Position numbers and translations under genes: made by a program. Shown here one piece after another: positions 18,201 to 26,875 of a stretch of DNA of 64,000 nucleotides (position 1 is its first letter; each line of letters opens with the position of its first letter). The stretch covers positions 1 through 64,000 of the forward strand of contig KN805395.1 in NCBI GenBank assembly GCA_000818945.1, read 5' to 3'. The stretch is from Schizochytrium sp. CCTCC M209059 (taxonomy: Eukaryota; Sar; Bigyra; Thraustochytrida; Thraustochytriidae). Below the pieces are notes generated by a model. That model was not told the DNA's origin. It made no database searches and worked only from the letters and a program-made list of their open reading frames with translations.

Positions 18201-21200
18201 TGTGGCCCGGCACACGGTCAACCCGAAATCTATCACCATGGGTCAGCTCTACGGCGAGTTCGACCCCAACACTCACGAATGGCAGGACGGGATCCTGGCC
18301 TTTCTCGTGCGCGAGTGCGCCAAGAGCACGACCCCGGATCGCAAGTGGATCATGTTTGACGGCCCCGTCGATGCCATCTGGATCGAGAACATGAACACGG
18401 TGCTGGACGACAATAAGAAGCTCTGTTTGAACTCGGGAGAGATTGTCGCGCTCAGTCCAGAAATGACCATGATGTTTGAGGTCGAGGATCTCGAAGTTGC
18501 CTCGCCCGCCACGGTGAGCCGTGTCGGTATCGTCTACATGGAGCCGCACTCGCTCGGTCTGGACCCCGTCCAGCGCAGCTGGCTCGAGACGCTTCCCGAG
18601 CTCACGCGCACGCCCGAGTTTGTGACCAAGCTGCAGACGCTCTTTGACAAGTACGTCAAGAGCCTCATTTGGTTCTTGCGACGCAACTTCAAGGAGCCTG
18701 TGCCGACGTGCGACAACGCTCTGAACGCAAGTCTGCTCAAGTGCCTCGACTGCTACTTTGCTCCATTTAAGCAGCGCGAGGGCGCAGAGCCAGTCTCCAA
18801 AGCCAAGGTGAAGGAGTTCTTCCGGGACCTGGAGCCCATTTTTCTCTTTTGCGCCGTGTGGTCTCTCTGCTGCACTGTCGACCGCGAGGGCCGAGAGCGA
18901 TTTGATCAGTACATGCGCAATCTTATGACCTCACACGACTGCGAGTTCTGCTTCCCAGAGGCTGCTGCCGATGGCACGCCGCTCACGATCTACGACTTTG
19001 TCTGGAGCGTTCCCGTTGCGGTGCAGGATGCCTACGCGGCCGACGACGGAGGCAAACCGCCTCCCGAGAAGCGCTGGACGCGGTGGATGGAGACAATTAA
19101 GCCCTTTGTTTGTGATCCGGAACTCAGCTTCCATGAGACCATCGTTCCCACACGCGACTCGATCTGCTACACATACTTGATTGACATTTTGCTGCGCAAT
19201 GGCAAGCATTTACTCATGACAGGTCCTACGGGAACAGGAAAGACGGTGAATATCAACAAACACATCAGCACGGGCATGCCTGCAAACTTTATTCCTCTCA
19301 TGCTCACGTTCTCCGCACAAACAAGTGCCAATCAGACGCAGGACCTTATTGATGGCAAGTGCGAGAAGCGCCGCAAGGGCGTCTTTGGCCCTCCTGCCGG
19401 CAAACAATACATCATCTTTATTGATGACTTGAATATGCCCAAGCGCGAGGAATACTTTGCCCAGCCACCCATCGAGATCGTGCGCCAGTGGTTCACCTAC
19501 GGCGGCTGGTATGATCGTAAGGCTCTTTCCTTTCGCAAGCTTATTGATATTACCATGTGTGGTGCTATGGGTCCTCCCGGTGGCGGCCGAAACCCCGTCA
19601 CGGCTCGACTCATTCGCCACTACACGGTCATCAATTACACAGAGATGGACAATGCGGCAATGCAAACTATTTACGAGACCATTGTGAGCGCATTCGTCAA
19701 GAGCAATCAGCTCGACAGTGACTTCCTGAGCCTTGGGGCTCAGCTGGTCACCTCGACGATTGACATTTTCCAGACGATCTGTAAGGAGCTGCTGCCCACG
19801 CCCGCCAAGTCTCACTACACGTACAACTTGCGCGACGTGGGCAAGGTGTTCCAGGGTCTCCTAATGGTGAATCCTAGGGTGATCCAGGCCAGAGAGGATA
19901 TGATTCGCCTCTGGGTGCATGAGTCGCGCCGCGTGTTTGCGGATCGTCTCATCAACAACGAGGACCGAAACTGGTTCGATGGCGAGCTGAAACTGCACAT
20001 TAGTGAGCGAATGCACGCGTCTCCTGATGTGGTCTTCGGCGAGGCCGAGCACCTTCTCTTTTGCGACTTTCTAGTGCCTGGCGAGTCCTCCTACGAGCAT
20101 GTCACGGATTTGCCAGGACTTCTCCCTCTTGTGGAAGAGTACTTGGTGGACTACAATGCCGAGTCGAAGCAGCCCATGAACCTGGTCATGTTCATGGACG
20201 CTATCACACATATTTGCCGCATTACGCGGGTGCTGCGACAGCCGCTCGGCAATGTTCTTTTGCTCGGCGTTGGTGGCTCGGGCCGTCAAAGTTTGACGAA
20301 GCTCTCGTCCTTCATTTGCGACTTTTTCTTGTACCAGGTTGAGATCTCCAAGGGCTACGGAATGAACGAGTGGCGGGATGATGTCAAGACTGCGCTTCTC
20401 AAGGCAGGCATTGAGGACAAGCAGGTGTCATTTCTCTTTGTTGATACGCAGATCATCGACGAGCAAATGCTCGAAGATATCAATGGAATCCTCAACAGCG
20501 GCGATGTCCCGAATCTTTATGCCCCAGAGGATATGGAGTCCATCATGACGGCGTGTAAGATTGACTGCACGAAGAAGCGTCTGCCACCGACTAAGATCAA
20601 TATTTACTCGCAGTATCTGCTGCGCGTCAAGCGGAACATCCACATGTGTCTGTGCATGAGTCCGGCGCCCATCTTCCGCGAGCGCCTACGCATGTTTCCC
20701 TCGCTGGTCAACTGTTGTGCGATTGATTGGTTTTCAGAGTGGCCTGAAGAGGCTTTGCGGAGCGTAGGCATGGGCATTATGCAGGAGGTCGACCTCAAGC
20801 TTGGTGACCATCTGCACAATATCGTCGAGCTCTTCAAGGTTTTTCATCAGAGCGTAGCCGAGGCTAGCGTTGACTACTTTAGCTCGCTCAGACGCTACAA
20901 CTACGTGACACCGACATCGTATTTGGAGCTACTCAACACCTTCAAGGTCGTCTTGCAAAAGAAGCGTCTCGAAGTCGGTGGTCTCGTGCAGCGCCTACAA
21001 ACGGGTCTAGACAAACTGTTGACGACCTCTGAGATGGTTGCCGAGCTCCAAAAGGAGCTGACGGCGATGCAGCCAAACCTGGTCAAGACGCAGGCCGAAG
21101 TGGAGGAAATGATCAAAAAGATCGCCGTGGACAAGGAGGGTGCCAAAGAGACTATGGAAATCGTCGCGCGTGAAGAGGCAGAGGCTGAAACTAAGGCAGC

Positions 21201-24200
21201 CAAGACCAAGGAGATTGCCGATGATGCGCAGCGTGATCTCGACGAGGCTCTTCCTGCGCTCGACCAAGCCGTGGCATGCTTGAACAAGCTGAAAAAGGCA
21301 GATCTCGATGAGGTCAAGTCGCTCAAGACCCCGCCCAAGGGTGTCAAGCTTACCATGGAGGCCGCGTGTATCATGTTTGGTGTCAAGCCCGTCATGGTCA
21401 AGGATCCTGACAATATGGGTGCCAAGATCAAAGATTACTGGGTGGCGGCCAAGGGCTCGATCCTCGTCAACGCGAACCAGCTTTTACAGGATCTTATGAC
21501 CTTTGACAAGGACAATATTGCCGAGAAAACGATTGAGCAGATCACCGCGTACATTGACATGCCAGAATTTACCCCGGCTGAAATCGAAAAGGCCAGTAAA
21601 GCCTGTACGGCGATTTGCATGTGGGTACGAGCGATGTACAAGTACCACAACGTGGCGAAGGCTGTCGAGCCGAAAAAAGCACTCTTGGCAGAGGCCCAGG
21701 CTGAGCTGGACGAGACGATGAGCTCGCTGAACGATGCGCGTGCGCGTCTCAAGGGGGTTCAGGACCAAATCGCAGCGCTCGAGGCTGACTTTGAAAAGTC
21801 GAATGCAAAGAAGCAGCAGCTTGAAAATGACGTCGAGCAATGTGCGGCTCGCCTGGAACGCGCTCAAAAGCTCATTGGTGGTCTCGGTGGTGAACGCGAT
21901 CGTTGGACGTCGAGTATTGAGCAGCTCAACATTGACTATGTGAACCTGATTGGCGATGTGCTCATCTCGAGTGGCTGCATTGCGTACTTGGGTCCGTTCA
22001 CTTCAAACTACCGCGAGGACCTTACGCAGCGATGGCTCACAGATCTGCAGCGCCTCGAGCTCCCGCACACGCCGGGCGTGGATATCGTACAGACTTTGGG
22101 TGACCCCGTAACAATTCGCAGCTGGAACGTGGCTGGCCTGCCGTCCGACGCGCACTCTGTGCAGAATGGTATCGTCATATCCGAGGCGCGACGTTGGCCT
22201 CTGCTCATTGACCCGCAGACGCAGGCGAATCGATACATCAAGAACATGGGTCGAGACCGTAGTAATGCGCCAAACGGTATCGAGGTCGTCAAGCAAAGCG
22301 ACAAGAACCTCCTTCGGGTGTTGGAAAATGGCGTGCGCTTTGGCAAGTGGGTGCTCATGGAGAATGTGGGTGAAAAGCTAGACGCTGCCTTGGAACCTGT
22401 GCTACAGCAACTCACCTTCAAGCAAGGCTCCCAGGTCATGATGCGTCTCGGTGACTCGACCATCCCGTACAATGACAACTTTCGCTTCTTCATGACGACC
22501 AAGCTACCGAACCCTCATTATCCGCCCGAGGTCTCGGTTAAAGTCAGTCTGCTGAACTTTAGCATCACCCCGCAAGGTCTCGAGGACCAGCTTCTGGGCG
22601 TTGTCATGGTCAACGAGTTGCCAGAGAAGGAAGAGAAGAAAAATGCTCTCGTCGTTAACAACGCGCGTATGGCGAAGGAGCTCAAGGATATTGAGGACAC
22701 AATTCTGTATATGCTCAGCAACTCACAGGGCAACATTCTCGATGACCAGGAGCTAATCGAGACGCTAGCGACTTCAAAGGTGACTTCGAATGAGATCAAC
22801 AAGCAGGTCGAAGAAGCTAAAGAGACGGAGAAAGAGCTTGATGCAGAGCGTGAGAGTTATCGTCCCGTGGCGTTCCGCGGCTCATTGCTGTTCTTTACGA
22901 TCTCGGAGCTGCGCAATATTGATCCCATGTACGAGTACTCGCTGCAATTTTTTGTGCAGCTCTTCTCGCAGGGCATTTTGAATTCCGAACACCCGGAGAA
23001 CCCGGCCGACATCCCTGAGCGAATTCGGCTTCTCAACGAGTACTTTACGTACTCGTTGTACCAGAACATTTGCAGAAGCCTTTTCGAAAAGCACAAGCTG
23101 CTCTTTTCGTTCTCGCTCGTCATCAAGGTTCTGCAGGGTGATAACAAGGTCGATCCCGTGGCTTGGCGGTACCTGCTGAGCGGCCAGGCGCCAACAAAAT
23201 TGCGCGATTGTGCGCTTCGCGAGTCGCCTCCTGGAGGCTGGGTCACAGACAGCGTCTGGAGCGAGGTCGTTGCGCTGTCGGAAGGTCTCGAGGCGTTCGC
23301 AGGTTTCGCGGAGCGCTTCATGGAGCACATTGATGCATGGAAGCGCATCTTTGACTCGGAAACCGCGCACACGGACACTCTTCCCGATGGCTACAGCGAG
23401 AAGCTTACCATGCTTGAGAAATTGTGCGCTGTGCGGTGCATCCGGCCCGATAAGATCGTGGAAGCGGTGCAGCTCTTTGTAAGCGCGCACTTTGGCCAAC
23501 GCTTCATCGAGCCTCCTCCTTTTGAGATCGAGGCATGCTACAAGGACTCCACGGTGGTTACACCCCTCATTTTCGTGCTGACCTCGGGCAGTGATCCTAC
23601 AAAGGACTTTTTGCTTTTTGCAGAAGGGCAAGGTCGCAAGGTGAGCGCCATTTCCTTGGGTCAGGGTCAGGGACCCTTGGCAGAGGCCATTATCGAGCAG
23701 GGTGCTGCTCGAGGCAACTGGGTTCTCTTGCAGAACTGTCACTTGGCAAGCAGCTGGATGCCCAAACTTGAGCAGATTTGTGAGAATTTGGATCCTGATG
23801 AGCTTCACAAAGATTTTCGACTGTGGCTCACGTCGATGCCCTCGAAGATTTTCCCGGTCTCGGTGCTGCAGAACGGGATCAAGCTGACGAAGGAACCTCC
23901 GAGTGGCTTGCGTGCCAATTTGAAGCAGGCGTACTTTAATTTAGACGACGACGAGCTTTCGGTGACGAACAAGCCAGCGATTTTCCGCAAGCTTCTCTTT
24001 GGTCTGTGCTTCTTCCATGCTCTCATTCAGGAGCGACGCAAGTTTGGTCCTTTGGGCTGGAACGTGCCGTACGAGTTTAATGACACCGATCTGGACATTA
24101 GTCGCGCGCAGCTGGAGCTGTATCTGGACAAGTACGAGGAGCCGCCGTATACCGTGTTGCGCACACTGACTGCTATCATCAACTACGGTGGACGTGTTAC

Positions 24201-25389
24201 AGATGCAATTGACATTCGGACGATTGACGTCATCCTCAAGCAGTTCTACAATCCAGATGTGCTCAAGGAAGGGTACAAGTTCTCTGCAAGCGGCGTGTAC
24301 TCGACAATTGAGATCCCCGAGGACTTCCAGAACGGATACCTGTCGTACATTGACGGTCTTCCTGTGAATTCGGAGCCTGAGGTGTTTGGTCTTCACGACA
24401 ATGCCAACATTTCGTATGCAATGCAGGAGACAATTGATCTCTTTGACACGCTCATGTTGCTTCAGCCGCGATCGGGAGGATCGAGCGGTTCCGCATCGCG
24501 CGAAGAAATTGTCACCAACATTGCCAAGGAAATTCTAGGCATGCTTCCCCCCCTCGATTTTGATCTCGAGTCGATCCAGATGGCGTATCCTACGCGTTAT
24601 GATGAGTCGATGAACACTGTCCTTGTGCAGGAGGTAAGCCGTTATCAGCGGCTTCTCACAGTGGTGCGCGAGTCACTGCCGGCCCTCATTCGGGCTCTCG
24701 CAGGTCTCGTGGTTTTGTCCACGGAGCTTGATCAGATGGCTAATGCGATGTTTGCCCAAAAGGTGCCCACGCCATGGGAAAGCGTGGCATATCCAAGTTT
24801 GAAGCCGCTCATGCCCTGGGTGAAGGACCTTTGCGAGCGCATCGCGTTTCTGCGCAATTGGGTCGACAACGGTATTCCTCCTGTGTATTGGGTCTCAGGG
24901 TTCTTCTTTCCCCAGGCCTTCTTCACGGGTCAGCTTCAGAACTTTGCTCGTAAACTGCAAATCTCGATTGACACAACGTCTTTCAAGCAAGCGTACTTGC
25001 GAGAGGACGAGACACAAATCGAAAAGGGTCCCGAGGATGGAGCCTACATTTATGGTCTCTTCCTCGAGGGTGCTCGCTGGGATCATGAGAATCAGCAGCT
25101 CGCTGCTTCAGAGCCAAAGGTCCTTTATACAAAGATGCCGGTGATTCATTTTGTGCCCGAGCAGGATGCCAAACCCGTGACCAAGAATGTGTATCGCGCT
25201 CCGGTATACAAGGTACTGTCGCGACGTGGTACTCTCTCAACGACTGGCCATTCAACGAATTTCGTCATGTGGATTGCAGTTCCCACCAATGAGAACCCAG
25301 ATTTTGAGATGATCAACGTGCGCGGTGACTCTGACCGTGCTGATCTTATTCGAGCTGGTGTTGCGTGCTTTTGCTCGCTCAAGTTTTAA
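12259..25389 (+). CDS. DNAH1: Axonemal dynein heavy chain, DNAH1-like (inner arm)
   Basis: 4376-residue motor subunit that drives ciliary bending by ATP hydrolysis and minus-end stepping on microtubule doublets. A tail and linker region (to about 1630) precedes six AAA modules. P-loops are GPAGTGKT (AAA1, 1668-1675), GPTGGGKS (AAA2, 1949), GPTGTGKT (AAA3, 2322) and the degenerate GVGGSGRQ (AAA4, 2670). AAA1 Walker B is WACFDEFNRI. The coiled-coil stalk flanks the microtubule-binding head at about 3010-3130. AAA1-AAA3 resemble DNAH1 more than DNAH3/7/12 or outer-arm chains (SSQDHYDYGMRAVKTVI and HGLMLVGPTGGGKS); subtype is therefore moderate confidence. Oddities are a Gln-rich N-terminus (QQEQQQQQ), an acidic Gly/Glu insertion at about 627-704 and another at 814-834. 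The whole 13.1-kb frame has no intron. The start is ATG in ccATGg context; the stop is TAA. Confidence 0.93.
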   Translation: MDAKQQEQQQQQLKVETKQRIDEEETKMMDKRRDLVSPPAQSEPQRGVMSEAIATVTAATREESEEATDDRPLRSPTSPMQKSPKTTNFRPIPTGIVPLRGRASLWAGDHANDMRDEASILARASEPKVQVPHRPLPGRAPRRVEVERLKKIYASWDLGKLLEERRSAEDTFFADADALPLYPFDDTEFEERTLETWIKMGSDPVSGDFVGLPAKARRDDGSWAPCVVRAWNPNNGGILSIEWSTSQEKRAGRKQASKDGSCNPEPEGKQASVLVQRPRLDVYLLAESPVQFADRVTSAHRRRAEARVLLNYNLLLDSMPVQGVPTLDQQQIQRIRTKLATSLDLSELSKAKPKLMDEVHASYAGAINKIIFLRTLDRIAHGSATSASAAQRSDTMLAGLLKDLLPHADLVQSTEPESAAALAARLKPVDVAIDFNEKLQDFAFKSLYTQDGVMGALETISLECVKVLQYHLFNTTIAKSVKLDEFQNLQNTAATNTVAFVKGKWTMAVKNIVRASFKDVGKGWFNLRESSSEVYNFSKLKRFFTLVNCMMQDSMRFMTVTSLKDYVTFLRRSADARITIRSATDVEIDYKHAVEDSKKTRQGPLFALELVVEEREIAAQATVVEGGAGEEQGSAKGSARSGSSENNGDCSAAQGDEEDDKSAEAKEGEAKEGEGEGEANGEGEGDGEQAEVNGEADEGADAGKFAIKYNLNPAVFLKIPVQLFFKALASLQHIPRVEKQVMDKLFWPDEPLIRAVSQHEQWVQDLAAQIESSMTSAVEPLQDYLKQYDQHLEFLNFEVEDFMKEVKKSCRDASEEEEEDDDDNGGEGEGGSKKRPTMLDPKKIKALIDEHTVAKEQVGEVIPSLITVGVFSVSCSNLRRLLQEKHQELIDKLKNLLATRTVEVGNFITEQYGDMRREIEKPVENIEELTAVQQYMEQVPTKVRALEADARKVFAKIAILDSYWYQFKKQDDIDLPWIIFGGPKTIAETLEKAEARNEMTKVSYQEQQQEEQEAFTYTMTQLAQDIEGLSQYADLGRVNMIAKRVRDLRGRLNQAEEDARRFNSREILFEQELTNYDAVADMGKEFEPYETLWNSADAWLKNSKLWTEKRFTELHAEEIEGEVYDYHRNLIRSVKFFEKKELADVVAVAEEIKTQVEHFKPVVPLVLSLRNPGMRERHWKAVNAKLGYTTTMVLDPEDPEFTLQKLMSDDLGLLTDPSKADMITKAGEVAGKEFQIEVALDKMENEWNGVDLDIVPYKETGTYVLRGFDELQALLDEHVTMTQAMMFSAFKGPFEERIEKWNHTLSVVSDVLDEWVGVQRNWLYLQPIFDSPDINKQLPTEGKRFATVDKNWRQTLGSAFEKPCAIKFCSNEALLDRWIESNKFLDMVSKGLSDYLETKRSGFARFYFLSNEELLEILSQTKDPTMVQPHLKKCFEGIKRVHFDENQVITDMFSSEGEQVKLAVDIDPDGRNVEDWMTMLDDTMKQSVKEVLYASMLEYVEIPRTDWIQKVAGQCAINGSQFHWTREIEEGMELKGADGVQECFEQQVRQISDMVELVRDPNLKRMARITLSALTVIDVHARDVTEKLAAERVSNKEEFLWISQMRFYWEDGEGLDGDMRVMMVSSRRPYGYEYLGNSFRLVITPLTDKCYLTLMGALQMTLGGAPAGPAGTGKTETTKDLAKALAKQCVVFNCSDGLDYLAMGKFFKGLGSCGAWACFDEFNRIDVEVLSVVAQQIMTLQHAAKAGLDRIEFEGTMINMNDQFAVYITMNPGYAGRTELPDNLKALFRPVAMMVPDYALIGEIMLYSFGYAKARICAKKMVATFQLCSEQLSSQDHYDYGMRAVKTVIVAAGNLKAAEPDTEEEVLLLRALQDVNLPKFLSHDLPLFKGIISDLFPGRKRPDIDYGELLKCLKITSEKMSLQPVPFFMQKCIQLYETIVVRHGLMLVGPTGGGKSRNVECLDETLCLLKKRGVEGFAFENVARHTVNPKSITMGQLYGEFDPNTHEWQDGILAFLVRECAKSTTPDRKWIMFDGPVDAIWIENMNTVLDDNKKLCLNSGEIVALSPEMTMMFEVEDLEVASPATVSRVGIVYMEPHSLGLDPVQRSWLETLPELTRTPEFVTKLQTLFDKYVKSLIWFLRRNFKEPVPTCDNALNASLLKCLDCYFAPFKQREGAEPVSKAKVKEFFRDLEPIFLFCAVWSLCCTVDREGRERFDQYMRNLMTSHDCEFCFPEAAADGTPLTIYDFVWSVPVAVQDAYAADDGGKPPPEKRWTRWMETIKPFVCDPELSFHETIVPTRDSICYTYLIDILLRNGKHLLMTGPTGTGKTVNINKHISTGMPANFIPLMLTFSAQTSANQTQDLIDGKCEKRRKGVFGPPAGKQYIIFIDDLNMPKREEYFAQPPIEIVRQWFTYGGWYDRKALSFRKLIDITMCGAMGPPGGGRNPVTARLIRHYTVINYTEMDNAAMQTIYETIVSAFVKSNQLDSDFLSLGAQLVTSTIDIFQTICKELLPTPAKSHYTYNLRDVGKVFQGLLMVNPRVIQAREDMIRLWVHESRRVFADRLINNEDRNWFDGELKLHISERMHASPDVVFGEAEHLLFCDFLVPGESSYEHVTDLPGLLPLVEEYLVDYNAESKQPMNLVMFMDAITHICRITRVLRQPLGNVLLLGVGGSGRQSLTKLSSFICDFFLYQVEISKGYGMNEWRDDVKTALLKAGIEDKQVSFLFVDTQIIDEQMLEDINGILNSGDVPNLYAPEDMESIMTACKIDCTKKRLPPTKINIYSQYLLRVKRNIHMCLCMSPAPIFRERLRMFPSLVNCCAIDWFSEWPEEALRSVGMGIMQEVDLKLGDHLHNIVELFKVFHQSVAEASVDYFSSLRRYNYVTPTSYLELLNTFKVVLQKKRLEVGGLVQRLQTGLDKLLTTSEMVAELQKELTAMQPNLVKTQAEVEEMIKKIAVDKEGAKETMEIVAREEAEAETKAAKTKEIADDAQRDLDEALPALDQAVACLNKLKKADLDEVKSLKTPPKGVKLTMEAACIMFGVKPVMVKDPDNMGAKIKDYWVAAKGSILVNANQLLQDLMTFDKDNIAEKTIEQITAYIDMPEFTPAEIEKASKACTAICMWVRAMYKYHNVAKAVEPKKALLAEAQAELDETMSSLNDARARLKGVQDQIAALEADFEKSNAKKQQLENDVEQCAARLERAQKLIGGLGGERDRWTSSIEQLNIDYVNLIGDVLISSGCIAYLGPFTSNYREDLTQRWLTDLQRLELPHTPGVDIVQTLGDPVTIRSWNVAGLPSDAHSVQNGIVISEARRWPLLIDPQTQANRYIKNMGRDRSNAPNGIEVVKQSDKNLLRVLENGVRFGKWVLMENVGEKLDAALEPVLQQLTFKQGSQVMMRLGDSTIPYNDNFRFFMTTKLPNPHYPPEVSVKVSLLNFSITPQGLEDQLLGVVMVNELPEKEEKKNALVVNNARMAKELKDIEDTILYMLSNSQGNILDDQELIETLATSKVTSNEINKQVEEAKETEKELDAERESYRPVAFRGSLLFFTISELRNIDPMYEYSLQFFVQLFSQGILNSEHPENPADIPERIRLLNEYFTYSLYQNICRSLFEKHKLLFSFSLVIKVLQGDNKVDPVAWRYLLSGQAPTKLRDCALRESPPGGWVTDSVWSEVVALSEGLEAFAGFAERFMEHIDAWKRIFDSETAHTDTLPDGYSEKLTMLEKLCAVRCIRPDKIVEAVQLFVSAHFGQRFIEPPPFEIEACYKDSTVVTPLIFVLTSGSDPTKDFLLFAEGQGRKVSAISLGQGQGPLAEAIIEQGAARGNWVLLQNCHLASSWMPKLEQICENLDPDELHKDFRLWLTSMPSKIFPVSVLQNGIKLTKEPPSGLRANLKQAYFNLDDDELSVTNKPAIFRKLLFGLCFFHALIQERRKFGPLGWNVPYEFNDTDLDISRAQLELYLDKYEEPPYTVLRTLTAIINYGGRVTDAIDIRTIDVILKQFYNPDVLKEGYKFSASGVYSTIEIPEDFQNGYLSYIDGLPVNSEPEVFGLHDNANISYAMQETIDLFDTLMLLQPRSGGSSGSASREEIVTNIAKEILGMLPPLDFDLESIQMAYPTRYDESMNTVLVQEVSRYQRLLTVVRESLPALIRALAGLVVLSTELDQMANAMFAQKVPTPWESVAYPSLKPLMPWVKDLCERIAFLRNWVDNGIPPVYWVSGFFFPQAFFTGQLQNFARKLQISIDTTSFKQAYLREDETQIEKGPEDGAYIYGLFLEGARWDHENQQLAASEPKVLYTKMPVIHFVPEQDAKPVTKNVYRAPVYKVLSRRGTLSTTGHSTNFVMWIAVPTNENPDFEMINVRGDSDRADLIRAGVACFCSLKF

Positions 25390-25771
25390 GATTTGCACTC
25401 GACTTACACAAAAATTAAACAACATTTATTCTTTACTTGCATAGGTAAAGTCCAGCATTTCCGCTCGCCGAACTCCGGCATGGCGTTCGTGTTGAGAATC
25501 TGAGAATAATTACAATGCCACAGTCATTATCTCTTTCCTCGAGTGTTTTAACCAAAAATATTCGAAAATTAGTTAGAGCCTGAATCAGGTTGCCAAAGAA
25601 TTTGCGCCGTACATGACAAACAATGCATGCTTCCATGCGGAAGCTGATGGCCAGTCCCAAAGACGCAAAGTCCAGAACATACCGTTTTAATCAGACAGTC
25701 AGAGAATCTGAATGGCCAACATGCTAAAATTAGAGATAAAATTGAAGTATTTTGATAGCTTACAGGGAAAG
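25390..25771. other. Convergent intergenic region
   Basis: AT-richer 3' flanks of dynein (+) and the PLC-like gene (-). No coding region or structured RNA is recognised. Confidence 0.65.
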
Positions 25772-26875
25772 TCAGAGCCCGGAGGCAAGAAGCAGCGCGA
25801 GTATGCCCAAGATGGAAAGCTTGCTCGACGTCGATGCCGGCGATGGCGGGTTGGGCACGGGAGATCGCATGCCTTGCGACGCAGATTGGGACTGCACGGA
25901 GTGTACCAGCTGTTCGCCGTCGCTACTGCAGATATTGTCCACTTGCAAAAGTTTGATGTTTGGGAGCAAGCCCGCATCGATGAGTTCAGCAACATAGCTA
26001 TTGATTCCAGACTCGTCAGAGTCTTCAAGGATACTGATGGAGTTTAATGCCATCGTCACGAGATCCTCGGCATCGTATTGCCAGTGCGCGTTCTGAAACT
26101 GGAGCTGATTGGGGTCATCGCTCGTGGCATTAGCAGAGGTGAGACCGATGAGGTACTCTTGGATGGCTTTAAAGGGCTCAAAGTCGCCACTATCATTGCA
26201 GTTCGATCCATCGGAAAGCCTGCACGAGATCTCTGGATCATAGTTCTCGTCGATGCATTCCTGTGCCACGGCAAGAGCCGACCCTCCACCCGTGAGCTCG
26301 GAAAGTGCTCGAGCCTCTGTGACGGTCATATTTACGAGCTGAGAACAGTTGTTCATGTACGTGATACCCGCATCAGCAAGCGAGGACTCCATCATGGATT
26401 CACAGTCCGGGCCGAAGCAGTAGAACATGCCAAGAAGAACGAGCTCTCCCGGGTTTAGAGAGCACCATGACAGCACGTCTTTCAAGGCCAAGTCCAAGGT
26501 CACGTTGACGCCGACGGCATTATGATGCATAATGAGACGACCATCGAGAGAGCGGGGTCTGATCACGAGAGTGCGTGCGCCACAGTCGAGCTGCTCGCTA
26601 AAAGTCCCTCGTTGGTTCTTTGCAACGGCAACAAGGATTTGTTCGGCATTGGATAACAAATTGAGACCCGTTTCAAGGACGTCATTCCCGGGCAGCACAA
26701 AGACATTGTCTTCTGTCAGGTACCCCGTGCCCGCGTTGTGCGTGGCAACCATGGGCCAGTCTACGAGCATGGTGCCTTCCAGCTCGATGCCAGCCTCGAG
26801 TCCCTGGGCGATGACAGTGCATGCTCCGAGTACTACGACCGCCACGTGCAGCATCGAGATTGTTGCGCTTCTCAT
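25772..26875 (-). CDS. Secreted PLC-like phosphodiesterase, probably GPI-anchored
   Basis: 367 residues starting at an ATG. An N-terminal signal peptide (about 1-23, hydrophobic core MLHVAVVVLGACTVIA) leads into a PI-PLC X-domain-like TIM barrel. Catalytic-type histidines are His46 in MVATHNAGTG and His117/118 in LIMHHNA, with QLDCGARTLVIRPR (95-108) as the strand-2 block of this family. Several N-x-S/T sites are present (NVTL, NCSQ, NMTV, NATS). The C-terminus is a Ser/Pro-rich linker and a hydrophobic tail (KLSILGILALLLASGL) typical of a GPI signal. It would act at the cell surface or in the secretory lumen on a phosphodiester, perhaps a phosphoinositide or GPI lipid; the substrate is not evident. 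No calcium-binding C2 or EF-hand domain is present, so it is unlike eukaryotic signalling PLCs. Confidence 0.8.
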   Translation of the reverse strand: MRSATISMLHVAVVVLGACTVIAQGLEAGIELEGTMLVDWPMVATHNAGTGYLTEDNVFVLPGNDVLETGLNLLSNAEQILVAVAKNQRGTFSEQLDCGARTLVIRPRSLDGRLIMHHNAVGVNVTLDLALKDVLSWCSLNPGELVLLGMFYCFGPDCESMMESSLADAGITYMNNCSQLVNMTVTEARALSELTGGGSALAVAQECIDENYDPEISCRLSDGSNCNDSGDFEPFKAIQEYLIGLTSANATSDDPNQLQFQNAHWQYDAEDLVTMALNSISILEDSDESGINSYVAELIDAGLLPNIKLLQVDNICSSDGEQLVHSVQSQSASQGMRSPVPNPPSPASTSSKLSILGILALLLASGL

